A DNA stretch of 64,000 bases from Cristatella mucedo (Eukaryota > Bryozoa > Phylactolaemata > Cristatellidae), in contig WPIO01000021.1 in NCBI GenBank assembly GCA_009760855.2, positions 1,392,501 to 1,456,500 on the forward strand, in the 5' to 3' direction. The translations under genes were made by a program, and so were the position numbers. The notes below the pieces were generated by a model. It was not told the origin of the DNA. It worked only from the letters and a program-made list of their open reading frames with translations, and searched no databases. The first letter of the stretch is position 1. The number at the start of each line of letters is the position of its first letter. Of the stretch, positions 31,500-42,970 are shown piece after piece.

Positions 31500-32740
31500 A
31501 GGTAAAGCCCACTAGTCATGCTGAAGGTCGCCGAACAGTCGAGCTTCATGAGAGGTAGAATTATGGTACCGTATGAGGCGGGACACTCATACGGTCAAAT
31601 AGGTGCTACTTCATTAATTCCGAAGAGTACGATTTCGTACAACATGAAGAAGATAGAGAATATCGGAAGCTCTGAAAATGCTGCACGATCTGGCGGCCAC
31701 GGGCTACCGTTAGGCGGAAAACACCATTCTAAAGCTTGAAGCAATAAAGGACCGTTTCGCTTCAGTGAAAGCTCTCGTTAAGGGTCTGGGTGCGTCGTCT
31801 TTGAAGCGACTTAACGGTGACACTGTCAGCAGGCAAGTATGTGAAGCCGGTCTGCATTCTCGAGCTACACAGAGCCGTAATGGCACACTAGGTAAGGCGG
31901 TTGCTTTCATGACCTCGGTCCCGAGGTCGTGGGTTCAATTCCTGCGGTGAGCGATCCTGTATCGCCACTGCAAGCGGTGGTGATAGCCGTAAACGCTCTT
32001 CTGTCGCTATAAAAAGAGGCTGTTTAATCAGCTAGGAATTATTATTTATTTAAAGAGAAAACCCCTTCTATCTGCAACGAATATGCTAAGTCGTTTACAG
32101 TCGGCTAAGGCTCGAATCCACTGGACTGCTGATGATTGGGTTAGAATTGTATTGAGTGAAGAAAGCAAATTCATGCTCTTTACTGGCTGTAAAAGAATGC
32201 TTTACGAGCGTCGACGACCCAACAAAACCTACTCACCCTATTGCCTTCAGCTCACGGTCAAACTTGGAAGAAAATGTCATGTTACGGGGATGCTTCAGCA
32301 GAAATAGCGTTGAAGCCCTGCATCACATGCCGGTCATCATGAACCGAGGCGTCTATTTAGACGTTCTCCAAAACATAGGACTCTCAATTTTGATAGCATT
32401 TGATGGAATGGATTATAATTTCTACCACGACAACAATCCTAAGCACACCATCGCCAAAGTTAGGTAGTTTTTAATAATTTATCAGAATTTGGTTACCCTC
32501 TCGCGATGGTTAACGACGGGCCAAGTCAGTCTCCGGACCTTAACCCAATCGAGCTTTTGTGAAATAAAGTTGAGCGCCTGCTACGGCAGCTGGCTATTCG
32601 TATCACAACTATTTATGCGCTTTCTGTTTACTTGCAACGAGTGTGGAGCTGTACGATGGTCTACGTTTGCGAGCATTTTATCAGCTTCATGCCTGAGTGA
32701 GTCCAACAGGTCGTTGCAAATAAGGAAGGTGTGACGTCAT
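31500..32740 (+). pseudogene. Tc1/mariner transposase relic split by a SINE
   Basis: The N-terminal part (31,518-31,860) has the paired HTH of Tc1 transposases: MRGRIMVPYEAGHSYGQIG, then STISYNMKKIENIGSSENAA and an AGLHSR segment. A family-1 SINE (31,865-32,035) follows. The catalytic part then resumes with KARIHWTADDW and SEESKFMLF (first Asp position reads E), FYHDNNPKHT (second Asp, about 32,428) and SPDLNPIELL (32,532; the DD34E glutamate). Frameshifts at about 32,300 and 32,465, and at the SINE, disable it. Terminal inverted repeats were not delimited. Confidence 0.85.
31865..32035 (+). mobile_element. tRNA-derived SINE, family 1, inside the Tc1 gene
   Basis: agccgtaatggcacactagg (A box), gtgggttcaattcctgcgg (box B), body gcaagcggtggtgatagccg and tail tgtttaatcagctagg. 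It divides transposase codons that read AGLHSRATQ before it and KRKPLLSATN after it. Confidence 0.9.
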
Positions 32741-32744
32741 ATTG

Positions 32745-33915
32745 GCACAGTAAATCAAGTATAAGTAATATTTGCGAAAACGAGTTGCTTCTCCTCATTG
32801 CAACCGGTACGAATACTTTTGTTTTCATAAACGTTTGCTATTTTGTAGGAGGCTGTCATGGCAGCTTCCTCAGATGTCCAAATACTTTTGGGTTTGAGTG
32901 TAGGTGCACGGGTAATAGGTGGCAGAACAAGAGCCGATTAAGGGTCTGCAATATCACGAAGCTTAATGGTAGAGAGTGAATCAGCCTGGGGCCTCCAAAT
33001 GGATAACAATGATAATGATCTGGCGCTGTTTTTATAGAGGACCAAATAGACGGGGCTTACCCGATGTGGTTGGCCGCAGTCTACTTCCTAGTGTCCAAAA
33101 GCCTGAGCTATTCTGAATTTTAGCAGAGCGGAGATTCTAAGCTAGCAGCTCTCGACATAAAAGATTGTGAGCTCTAAGCCCATTTCTGGGCTATACAAAT
33201 CTTCTAAGCGTTGGGAAACCTGTCAGGCGACGGCATTCCATTTGAGCGTCTGCCAATTTGCAGAGAAATGGCGGATTTCCAAGTGATTAACAGCAACCAG
33301 GCTTGTAAACAATGGCGCTGGCTATGGTAGAAAAATTATAATTAAGCCTTGCCAATTAAGCATGCTTGTCTTGAAGTATTTCCAAAGGCCAAGGAAAAAA
33401 CGCAGCAACGCCTAAGTAACCGTGAGTATTCTCTTCGATCTAACCACTCTTGGTTAGTAGTTAGCTTGAACATATTTTAATAGATTGGTCAGATAGACTG
33501 AGAACGAGACAGCGAGGATTTCTGACTTTGTTTAACTATAGCATGTGTGTTTATTGAGAAAAAAAGCTAACAATTGCCGATGAATACCACCCATGGCAAA
33601 AGCATGGGCAATGTATGAACCGCACCACCATGCGAGATACAGATATGAAGCTGAAGCATTTGCTAACGATAGGTAGAGCTTCGTGACCTTCAATGGCAAA
33701 ACCTATTTAGAGTTCCGACATTGGACTTTCGAGAGCTTGCTGGAATTAATCTTCTGATTAATGCAAAGAACCAGAGATAGACATACAAACAAACTAGGAG
33801 TACATCTCAAAAAGTGGCAGGAAGTAGGAGCCAGAGACGGCTGGAAACAATGGCCAGACCCGGCAGCAGGCAAACACCTCTTTCCGTCTTGCGAAGTTCG
33901 CGATCGACGTTTGTA
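32745..33915. other. Anonymous region
   Basis: No supported gene or repeat. Short frames at 32,731-32,979 (+) and 33,703-33,936 (-) are unsupported. Confidence 0.35.
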
Positions 33916-33919
33916 GTCA

Positions 33920-34005
33920 AATGATAGCAATAACAATAGTAAGATATTTGCCCTGAGCTCCCAGAGAACTAAATATCTCTCTAGGCAAAAACCATATGCT
34001 AGACT
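33920..34005 (-). mobile_element. Degenerate L2 3' end
   Basis: aataacaatagtaagat tail, then ccctgagctcccagagaact and atctctctaggc match the L2 terminus with several substitutions. Confidence 0.55.
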
Positions 34006-34290
34006 GGAAGTGTTTCGATATGCCTAGTGATAGTACTCACAGCATCAGCAAGCAAAAGACAATTCACACGGACTCAGCAAATGCTTCGAGGAGCATGTGC
34101 ATTTGTAGCTTCTTCTTTGTAAAAGTCAAGGCACCGGCTGAGTTCAAACCGGCCTCTACTTCCAAACCGCGACTCTCATGCAATGAGGATGCTCCGATTC
34201 AGCAGATTTAGGTTTATCTAAGGAGGGGCTTTGGACCTCTTATACAGGCGAGCGTGACTAAACGAGGCATGCCGTTTGCAATGATTAACC

Positions 34291-34618
34291 AGCTCGACGA
34301 CAGGCGAAGGCTTATCAGCCCCTTACAGAATTTCTTGATACTCCACACGTTACTTCCCGTGCCCATGGTAGCGACTTATTCTTGCCAGAAAATACAATTC
34401 TAATGGATGATAGACTTTTCTGGGTTGGAGGTTACCAGCAATCGCTTACTTTCACCTACTTCGTCTACCCTTTTAAAAAGCTAGGTCTGTTAGTCCGTTG
34501 TACTTTGCTGACGTCGCGTTTACACAGAAACCTTGGCATGCTATTTACAGTAGTGCTACGACGGTACAGCAGCGATTTGTCAAATGAAAAGGGAATGAGG
34601 AAGGGAGAGATAGTTTGA
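34291..34618 (+). CDS. Unclassified open frame
   Basis: The frame is open for about 109 codons after an acceptor-like atgattaaccag. It includes FLDTPHVTSRAHGSDLFLPE and LMDDRLFWVGGYQQ. It has mixed composition and no recognised family. It could be an exon, a transposon remnant or chance. Confidence 0.22.
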
Positions 34619-34624
34619 TAATTT

Positions 34625-37080
34625 GCTTAGGTAGCTGCAACATGCACTATCATAGTTGAAAATGGAACTTTCAAGTGCTAGAACTTTACACGACTGAATT
34701 TAAAGGGTTATTCAAATAGTAGCTATCGCGTTATAGCAGTGTTGCCTCTCTACTTGCTTTCGCCCGAAATAAGTGTTGGCCCTTCCTTACGCTTCGCCGT
34801 GGACCAGCTGAGATTGTATATCGGAAAGCAGCCACGGTGAGCCAGACAGACCGAAAATCGTGCTGCCCCGGGCTTTTGGTCATCGATAGGCATTCATAAA
34901 TAGAATCTACCCGTGATTCTTTACAAGATTGTACGTCGTGCTCACCAGCTCATGCAGCAGACACTCCGACCTTCCTACCAAAGCGATGTTGAAGTTTTCC
35001 GTAATTTTCCATGGTTGCAGCCTAATTTCTTTTAAAAATGGCCTTGGGGTGCTAGCCCCTCCCCTAGGCGGCTGATGGGGCTACCAGTGGGCTACCCGAG
35101 TGAGAGCTGCTGCTGTTCAGTGCTGAAGGTTCTTCTGCTGTGAGGGAGGTCTGAAGCACGAGTCGATGTCTAGAGGAACTGTCGTTATATTAAAATGCAC
35201 TCACTGGCTGAGACTGAGTCTTCTAAGTTCTGTAGGCTCCATTAGGTTGGGTAGTCCTGACGAAGACTCAGTGACAGGGGACCGGGCTGGTGGAGCTTAA
35301 GCCTGTGGCATAGCCGAAATTGTACTAAATGATTTTACGGTGCCTTGTCGGTAACCTAATCGTAAGGGGGGCCTCAAACCCCAAAGGGGATGGAGGAGAG
35401 ACTGCAGGAACTAGCCACCCTAATACAGAACTGCTTGACAGCTGCATGCCTCTCTGCCGACCTCTTTAAGCATAGTTTATTCCAAGTAGACCCTTTCAGA
35501 CCGACCCGAAAGCAGCAAATCAGAGACCCAGCCACATAGCACAGTCGAGGACTTCATTTTTACAGGTTACAAGTTGACACTTTAGTCACGTTCATCGAGT
35601 CCAACGTCGTCACACCTCATACACCGGCAAGATGAGGCTGTGGGGTGTAGCATGCTTCTTTCCAACCGAGAACAGAAGACCAGCTGAATTACTTCTGAAC
35701 AGCCACTGAGTAGCAGCGAACTCAGCAAGGGTGCCGACTGCAGCCCAACCCAGATGTTAAAGTAGCTGGTAGACTAGCTTGGTCGCAGGAGAGCGTGTCG
35801 ACACTCTCATACTGCTGCAGCATGACTTGATATTCGGGTGCTAATCGGTCCCGGCTAGGGGCAAAGGGAAGAGGAGTGGCAGGTCAGCAGAAGGTCACCA
35901 GCTGTTGTTGCTCTCAAACCAGTGCAAAAGTAATGAGCTCCCTAAATCGAGCATTATCGAGCTCTGAAAGCCATCCATGCATCACAAGTATCACTGCAGC
36001 TTAAGCTCGACACGGGCTCCCTATCTCTGCCCCATTTCCGGGACAGGACCTACCAACCTAATTGATCACGGGTTTTCTCGGCTTTCTGGATTCCACCTGA
36101 GAAATGTGGTTTCCGAGTACATTTTCTTTGCCTGAGGTGGGCCCGAGCAAGCTTATTTCCCTGCCGACTGGTATTTGTCTGACTTGCGCTGGTCGAGGCA
36201 ACAGTTTTGTCACTGATTAAGCAGCTTAAAGTAGTAGTTGTCGTCCATCTTGATCAGAGCTCGGCACCCCTTAGCCGAAAGTCTACGCATGCTTACTTGT
36301 GCTACTTACTCACTGGCTCACGACGAAAAAGTGAGGGGCTGGTTGCCAAGCTCTCATCGACCAAACTGGGTGGAAGAAGCCTATAGGCCCTGATCGGCTA
36401 CTTCGGGCAAGGTTAATGTTTAACAAAAACACTTTTTAACCAGCATAAGATAATTTCTGAGTCTGCCCACACTGGGTGCACCCTGCAAAGAGCCAGTAAA
36501 CCAAGCCAGTTATTAATCATGCCCCCAGATGGCGTAGCTTCCTGTGCAGAGCACAGCCGTGTACCACTCACGGTGCTACAGCTCTCATTATCCTGCCAGT
36601 GCTACGGAAGCCTGCCTGAGCACGAAGTCAGCAATGTCTGCATTTCGCTTTCCAAGTTTTACAAAAAGCACTGAGATATTATGATTTTACATTTTCACCT
36701 ATCATTTGGTGTCCATGAGTGGCTGTCTAATCTGGATCCACTTTCAGGTTAAAGTTTATGCCATTCTTTAATTCACTGGACGATTTTTAAGAATTTTTAA
36801 GCTGCGAAATTAGGGAAATCATTAATCCAGAGAGAATTAGGACCAAGTTGCAAGTTGTTGTACCGGGGGCCTGAATGAGAGTTGTTGAAGTGTAAATGGA
36901 TTAAATGCCATGCAGGAAATACGAGAAGAGTTTCACCAGCTGAGATAAAGCAAATAATACTGTAGTATTAATAATAGTAGCAATAATAGACTCTAATGAA
37001 AAAATTGAAGGTGTGCTGCTCAAAAAAAACTCAATAGCATCCGATAGTCAAAATTTTAAAACCCTCTCGATGTACAGTGT
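34625..37080. other. Largely anonymous region with a possible retropepsin-like trace
   Basis: GC is moderately raised at 35.0-36.6 kb. At about 35,985-36,020 (+) a short frame reads VSLQLKLDTGS, like the LDTG site of LTR-retrotransposon proteases, but the frame stops soon after and no RT or integrase is seen. It is not called as an element. Confidence 0.25.
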
Positions 37081-37088
37081 AAGGGTAG

Positions 37089-37352
37089 TTGCCTATGCAC
37101 ATTGCCCTGCAAGCCCCAGTAGCCACTTCTACGCCGGATCTTGCCTTCAGCAAGTTTGGTAGCTTTTTCATCCGGTATTGCCACCAAGGTTTCCTAGATG
37201 TGGCTACGCATGCATGCCTGATGACTGGCCTGACATTGCTGCTACTCTCGGCTTGCCTTGGGTTTGACGAGTGGCTACAGCCAGCACTTGGCCCCCTGCC
37301 CACCGGAAAGCATGTCAGTGAACGTCTTCAGATGACGTTTGATGGAAAGTAA
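37089..37352 (+). CDS. Possible exon with one membrane segment
   Basis: 87 codons are open after an acceptor-like gtaagggtag, ending at TAA (or spliced at AAA|GTAAAC). It contains ATHACLMTGLTLLLLSACLG, a strongly hydrophobic helix, followed by FDEWLQPALGPLPTG. A minus-strand frame of 90 codons overlaps. No family is recognised. Confidence 0.25.
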   Translation: MPMHIALQAPVATSTPDLAFSKFGSFFIRYCHQGFLDVATHACLMTGLTLLLLSACLGFDEWLQPALGPLPTGKHVSERLQMTFDGK

Positions 37353-37639
37353 ACATTTCTAGAGTATCTGACGAACACCACGGGTCTGCTACAGAGACAG
37401 CTCAGCTCAAATAGATAGCCGATCGGGCTGAACAGTGTGAAAGCTTAATTTATACGAACAAAATTCCATCTGACGTTAAGCGGTTTTTATACGACAGCTG
37501 AGCAGTGCATGTGAGTTTTGTCAGGCATGCGGCCTATTGATGATGATATGAAATGCATATCAACAAGCAAGCTTTCACGAAAGCTCACAAAATGTGGCAG
37601 CAAAAAACTTACGACTGCCATGTGACCATTTTCTAGAGT

Positions 37640-39760
37640 ATAATTAACATTAATAATAATGGTAATACATTTGTTATAGCTCCTTCAGAGAATCCAGTCT
37701 CTTTCTAGAAACTTTACATTTGCTGCACAGGAAGTGCGATCGAATGGTTAGTGGTAGCATGCACAATGACAGTAAGCATAACATGGTTTGGAGGTGATAT
37801 GTGAAGGGTCAGCATGCAAATATGGTTAGTGGCAGCATGCAAATATGGTTAGTGGCAGCATGCATAGTGATGACACCCATAAGCTTATTGAAGAAGACTA
37901 ACAAGAATTCACTAAACAATGCGATAACAGATATATTTTAATTTTATTTTTAAATGTGATCAAGTCAGGAAATATCGTGACACAAGTTGGGAGTGAGTTC
38001 CAGGCTTTGGGAGCATAGAACATACTAACCAAAGGCACGGTCTCTGAAGGATTTGAGGTACGTGCGAGGTATTGGTAAACGATTAGATTCCGAAAAGCAG
38101 GTGATACGATGTTTAGCCTAATGGGGAAGTAGATCTGATAGGTAGGCTGGAGCCAAAGAATGAGTGAGACCTAAAGGTGAGTGGCCGAACCTTGAAGTCG
38201 ATGTGTTGCTCGACTGGGAGCAAGTGCAGGTCGAGAAAGAAGTGGTGTGATATAGCAACTGTGCTGCTCACGACAGGCGAACCTTGCTGCAGAGTTTTGA
38301 ACTAATTGTAAGCACTTGATTGCACAAGCCGGAAGAACGGCAATCAGTGAGTTACAGAAGTCGAGAAAGGATGTCACAAATGCATGGATTAAATTAGATG
38401 TGGCATTCCTGCGAAAGAAAACCCGAATTTTAGCAATTTTATGTAGCTGAAAGTAGGCAGATTTGGCTGTAGAGCTAATGTGGTAGTATAGTGAAAGGTC
38501 ACTTCGGTACATGACACCTAGACTTCACGCAGATTCAATAGAAGATATGCTGGCAGAGCAGATTTTCAGCATCAACTTTTCGTATGAATCCCACTTCGTT
38601 TTGCCAAAAATAGCAAGTTGGTTTTATCATGATTAATTTAAGATATTTTGCTGCCATCCATGTGCGGATGTCATCAATACATGCAGCAAGAAAGCTGAGA
38701 GAGTACGAAAGGCTGTATCAAAGCAAAGGTACAACTGAGTCCCAACTGCACAGAAGTGAAATCCAAAGATTATGCCTGAAAATTCCATCTGCAAGAAGGA
38801 TCATTCAAACCGTGAAAAGAAGGAGACCAAGCACAGAGCCTTGAAATACCCCATACTTCAGAGGTCACTCGAATGATCTTTGTCCGTTCACATCAATACG
38901 CTGGAGTCTCCCATTGAGATAGGACCTGAACCATTGCAGAGCAGACCCAGTGATGCCCCGGTGAGATGAGAGGCACTCAATAAGGACTTGGTGCTCCATA
39001 GTATCAATGCTGCCGAAAGATCGAGCAAAAGAAAGCAGAGATGTTTTACCCATGTCTGCATTCCTAAGTAGGTCGTTGTACACTCTAAGCAATGCTGATT
39101 CTGTGGAGTGATTAGCTCTAAAGTCAGACTAGTACTTACTAGCAAGTTTTGAAGTTTCAATATATGAGTTCAGCTGGTCTGCCACGACCTGTTCCTGTGT
39201 CTTTGATAGGAACGTTAGAAGAGATACTGGGCAGATGTTGGTCAAGTTATCTTGATCTAGTGTTGCTTTCTTGAGTAGTGCCCTGACTTCAGATTTTTTT
39301 AAAGTTGCTGAGACATGACCTGGGGCTAATGCTTATTTATGACATTTTTTCGTGGCAGCAGCAGATCTGTGAGTCACAGAAGCTGGATAGTATCAATAGG
39401 GTCTAGAGGACTAGTTGTCTTTTTTATTGGGATTTGAAATTCAGGACGAGGTAACTAGTGACCTCCTTGTATGTAGGCATTGAGGTGCTGGACATGAGGG
39501 AGAGGATTCCCCTGAGGGATGATGCCACCCTAATTACGGACTTCCTGATCTTGTCTATCTTGATAACAAAGAAACTAGAGAGACGATCAGCCAGATCATC
39601 ACAAGGATCACTAAGTAAGGAGTTAACCTGGGAGTGGTTCGTGACTGCACATTGATTAGTCACACCTTTGTGTCGACTATTTATATCGACATCAGATCAG
39701 TAACCAGATGAGACCACTGAGCGAGGTTTATGTGTATCATCTAAGTGATCCGAAAATTTT
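37640..39760 (-). mobile_element. L2-like LINE, long 5'-truncated copy
   Basis: The minus strand order is a linker with DLADRLSSFFVIKIDKIRKS (about 39,590), RT with YNDLLRNADMGKT and GSALQWFRSYLNGR (39,090-38,900), the thumb with LIHAFVTSFLDFCNSLIAVL (about 38,370) and LQLVQNSAARFACR, and a 3' UTR with a ~24-bp tandem (gcatgcaaatatggttagtg at about 37,814 and 37,838). The L2 terminus is gctccttcagagaatccagt with an ATT-rich tail at about 37,645. Many stops. Confidence 0.87.
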
Positions 39761-39912
39761 ACTTAAATTTGAGGATTACCATTGTCATTATGGCAAACTA
39801 GTAGCAGATCTTGGAGAGATTATTACGCAGTTTACACAGTGCTAAAAGTATGTCACAGTCTGGCTCAGCGAAACGTTGTATCATAAGAATAATCTATGGA
39901 TGGCTTCAGCAC

Positions 39913-40134
39913 TTACGAAACGATAGCTTTGGCATCATTCATTGAATAAACCCGGGCTACGGCAAGATTTGGCTGCTGAATCTGATACACTTGATGTGGC
40001 CGTGTACCATATAAGCCATGTACAGCTGGCGTGGCTGTGTAAGCAAATACAGGCTGCTGACCGTATTGCATATTCAGTTGATATACCCAATGAAGCGTTT
40101 GCTGCCTTTGTCTGTAGATCAGCTGGCTGAAAAC
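39913..40134 (-). CDS. Possible terminal exon, Q/Y/P-rich tail
   Basis: On minus, the acceptor gatataatttaccag opens a 73-codon frame to TAA (39,913-39,915). A GTAAGT donor overlaps the stop, so it may instead be internal. It encodes VYQLNMQYGQQPVFAYTATP, GLYGTRPHQVYQIQQPN and MNDAKAIVS. The Q/Y/P-rich composition resembles the tail candidate at 52.3 kb (both have Y-G-x-R-P). In another frame it gives an A/S-rich sequence, so the Q/Y frame is preferred. It may be the tail of another MS4A-like paralogue, or the last exon of the gene with segments at 40.5-42.1 kb. Confidence 0.35.
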   Translation of the reverse strand, partial: VFSQLIYRQRQQTLHWVYQLNMQYGQQPVFAYTATPAVHGLYGTRPHQVYQIQQPNLAVARVYSMNDAKAIVS

Positions 40135-40474
40135 CTGGTAAATTATATCACAGACGCATGATCACTTAAGATTCAAATAAGCCATCGAAATATAGTAGAC
40201 AGAAACGACGGCAAAAGTTAGCTTCTTCGCTGGGACAAGGAAATGCTGCCTGAGTACACAGCGATACGCGAAATCGTTTATAATTATATCGGTTGGTTGT
40301 TTTTATAAGGAAGACCAGTGGGGTAAAGCTGGTTGAGGTGAAGGTAACTTGGCTAAGATGTCTGACTAATAGTGCCAGCTCTTTGCTGGTCTTCATAATA
40401 AGTTATATGGAATAAGTTTGAGCCAATAAGCTAATGATGCATCATTTTCCCCTAATTTACTTAGTTTCTTGTAT

Positions 40475-40639
40475 TTATTTGGCGCTCACTAGGTACTTAT
40501 TTGCATTGTTAGTAACGTACGGTAAAATGTCCGTGAGCTTGCTAATAGTCTTCAGCTGGATCACTACATAGATTGGATGTTCTTCGTGGAAATGCATCAG
40601 CTGCTGAAACGTATCAAATAGTTTCCGGTTTCCACGTTT
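40475..40639 (-). CDS. Possible exon of unknown gene
   Basis: On minus, 54 codons are open between gaattag and TAA (40,475-40,477). They include LFDTFQQLMHFHEEHPIYVV and KTISKLTDILPYVTNNA. A GTGAGC donor 12 nt before the stop would join in phase 0 to the exon at 40,134. Just upstream (40,860-40,650) two further frames read coding-like (EIKHNLPFQRVTDYDKYLLV; FKFSTTNELETWKPETI) but are separated by shifts and a TGA. That suggests either a decayed gene or several small exons. Confidence 0.3.
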   Translation of the reverse strand, partial: KRGNRKLFDTFQQLMHFHEEHPIYVVIQLKTISKLTDILPYVTNNANKYLVSAK

Positions 40640-41223
40640 CTAATTCATTAGTGGTAGAAAATTTAAATCTATCGTGTACGTTTAACCTTCCCAATCCAAT
40701 CCGTCAATCGTTGTTAATGCCCTGCCTTTATTCGGACGAGTAGGTATTTATCATAGTCAGTCACTCTTTGAAACGGCAAGTTATGTTTGATTTCCTTAGT
40801 CAAAAAACTTTGAACTTCTCAAGGTCTTTTCAAAGAACTGACAAAAGCCCAGACAGCTGCCGAAGCCAAATTATTAATAATAAAAATTCACAATAATTCG
40901 CTGTGTTTTCTTTTTAAAAGTAGGTACTAACTTCGAATCGTCCTGAAGCTATCCTAGGATTTATTTTAAACTTATACGTTCCAGATTTTAGGAGGAGAAA
41001 TGTTAGAAAGAATCTGTGCGAACTGTTTTTGAGGTTAAATGAAACAATTTACGGTTTACTCGTCCAAAATATCTATGAGTACCGACATAACTATGATCAC
41101 TAGAAAAAAACAAATCGCTGGCTCATACAGCGCTCTAAGGGAACTACATTTCTTGTAAGGTACTTTAATACTTACTGCAAGCAAGGAATAGGCTTGATCT
41201 TCAAAAGATTTACAAGAGGTTAT

Positions 41224-41430
41224 TTAATTGGTCCAACGGTCTGGGGTTAGGTGCGGGTGAGTGCAGTGCCTTGAACAGCTCTTTATTAAACTCGGAAGAC
41301 ATTGATGTTCTACATCGAAGTCCAAACCTGCCATATTACTAGGAGCGCATGCAGTATTCAATGCAGCTATCCAAATAGAGCATCCACGAAGCGCGATTGC
41401 CAGTCTAGGCTCTGTACGATACACAATCTC
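41224..41430 (-). CDS. Candidate terminal exon of an unknown minus-strand gene (exon 3)
   Basis: Acceptor gattagttttag at 41,431, then EIVYRTEPRLAIALRG and CSIWIAALNTACAPSNMAG, open to TAA at 41,224. It is phase 0 with the donor proposed for the preceding exon (41,660). AATAAA-like sequence follows within 300 bp. Function unknown. Confidence 0.33.
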   Translation of the reverse strand, partial: EIVYRTEPRLAIALRGCSIWIAALNTACAPSNMAGLDFDVEHQCLPSLIKSCSRHCTHPHLTPDRWTN

Positions 41431-41659
41431 CTAAAACTAATCAACTCAGATCAAGCGTTCGGGTATAGCTTGTTCAAGCTGTGTAGCTACTTGAACACGG
41501 ATTCCGAATGCCTATATTATAACAATATGCGAAGAAAACACCGTGAGTACCAAGGATGGGGTTCTCAAGCCACCCACAGATAAGCTGACACATCATGAAT
41601 TGTTAGGTCAATCAAAGATGCCACCATTCTGCAGTTTGAGCACCTGTCAGCACTGTAAC

Positions 41660-41783
41660 CTTCCCCCACACAGCCAGTTGACCAGGCCAGCCATGGTAGC
41701 TTTTGAAACAAAAATGTAACTCCACATGTTCCCCTGCTCCGGCTCCAGCTGCATTTACCATGCGATATGCCACAAGAATGTGG
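41660..41783 (-). CDS. Candidate exon 2 of the same gene
   Basis: Acceptor agctattcctctctgcag at 41,784. One base completes the split codon from exon 1, then HILVAYRMVNAAGAG, EHVELHFCFKSYHGWPGQLA and VWGK run to a GAAG|GTTACA donor. The intron to exon 1 is 166 bp. A plus-strand frame of 110 codons (41,726-42,058) runs antisense across it, so the strand is not settled. Confidence 0.35.
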
Positions 41784-41949
41784 CTGCAGAGAGGAATAGC
41801 TATCGTAAGATATATGTGATGATCAGCTGTCAACGGAAGGGGTATTCGGATAAACTATCTATAACAGTGGTTCAGGACACCATAGCCTATAATGGTCCGG
41901 CGTTTGGTCTAGGTAGCCCGCCACTGCTTCGAGCGCACCTGTTGCTTAC

Positions 41950-42095
41950 CTATATAACTCGAAATCGTGCCTTTCCGCGTTCACCAGCTCCAAAATCACT
42001 AAGAAGCAAGACCAACCTGGACGAAGATGATCGAAAACAAATATGCACTCAGGCGTGACAGTCAGCCCATTGGCTAGCATCAGGCGGTCCACATC
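41950..42095 (-). CDS. Candidate exon 1 of the same gene
   Basis: Acceptor tatcaaccttccag and donor ATAG|GTAAGC bound 146 nt. They encode DVDRLMLANGLTVTPECIFV, FDHLRPGWSCFLVILELV and NAERHDFELY, with balanced residues and no stop. It ends in phase 2, matching exon 2. Upstream minus frames at 42,250-42,375 (AAVRLTQMFLQSLNRSLVKD) look coding but join only across a TAA. No family is recognised. Confidence 0.38.
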
Positions 42096-42099
42096 CTGG

Positions 42100-42890
42100 A
42101 AGGTTGATAACCCCTTTCATGACCAGATTTATTACTGCATTTTCTGTCGGTGACCAGCCTAGAATCCATGGCTGGGGAGAACGCCAGTGCATAGGAATAT
42201 ATATCACAAATGTGGTTTGGCAAAGATGAATCTAGGTGCACCTTTTAGTAAGGTGCTCGAATAACCACAGTTCTAAATGAGAAACCAGCCTCATTCGCAC
42301 CATCTTTAACTAAAGAACGGTTGAGGCTTTGTAGAAACATTTGGGTCAAGCGAACCGCCGCGCATGACTGGGGCGGCTAGAGCTCACGAGCTACCTGGCC
42401 AGCTAGTCCAGATTAACAATTTTCGGGCTGTAAAGACTCGCGATGAACTGCGGCATCGGCAAAGGTAATCGAGATAACGATCTTATCATGGTAAATTAGA
42501 AGGGCCTATGCCGGTCGTCCCAATTAAGATATAGTGAGTAGAAGAAAACAAATAGAATGATTGCAAGAGAAGACGGTAGATATAGAAGAATACCAAGGCG
42601 ATGTGAGGAGGAGCTTAGGGGTGTGAGAGGAGTCGAGCCATTGGAGGGATGCGCAAGAAAGCCAAAAAAAGAGAGCATGATGTTGAGCCTGTGAAGTGCA
42701 CTAAAAAAGTGACAGAAATTGAGACAGAGATCGGAACTTAGAGACGTGGACGGAGACACAGACTGAGATAGCTAGGCACAGTCCGAGAGACAGATCGGTA
42801 GATAGTAAGATACATTAAAAGATAATAGAGACTAGGAGGACGGGAATATAGATCGATATTTTTTTTATAAAGAGACCAAATAGACGAACA
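42100..42890. other. Region with one weak exon-like frame, otherwise anonymous
   Basis: The only coding-like stretch is the minus frame at 42,250-42,375 mentioned with the neighbouring exon. The rest has AG-rich patches but no defined repeat. Confidence 0.3.
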
Positions 42891-42891
42891 T

Positions 42892-42892
<1 letters not shown>

Positions 42893-42970
<78 letters not shown>

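Noticed and set aside
31376-31505. gag-like trace (ELELYAEPIEDYLFRQ in one frame) before the Tc1 relic
   Set aside because: About 16 residues of loose similarity, no further gag, protease or RT; could be chance.
35985-36060. LDTGS protease-like site
   Set aside because: Isolated motif with a stop soon after and no RT or integrase nearby.
37795-37870. Two to three ~24-bp units that could suggest a CRISPR-like or regulatory array
   Set aside because: They are a tandem within the L2 3' UTR; similar units occur in the L2 end at 62.1 kb, and CRISPR arrays are not expected in animal DNA.
42250-42375. Exon-like frame AAVRLTQMFLQSLNRSLVKD upstream of the 42.1-kb exon
   Set aside because: It cannot be joined in phase to the next exon without crossing a TAA.
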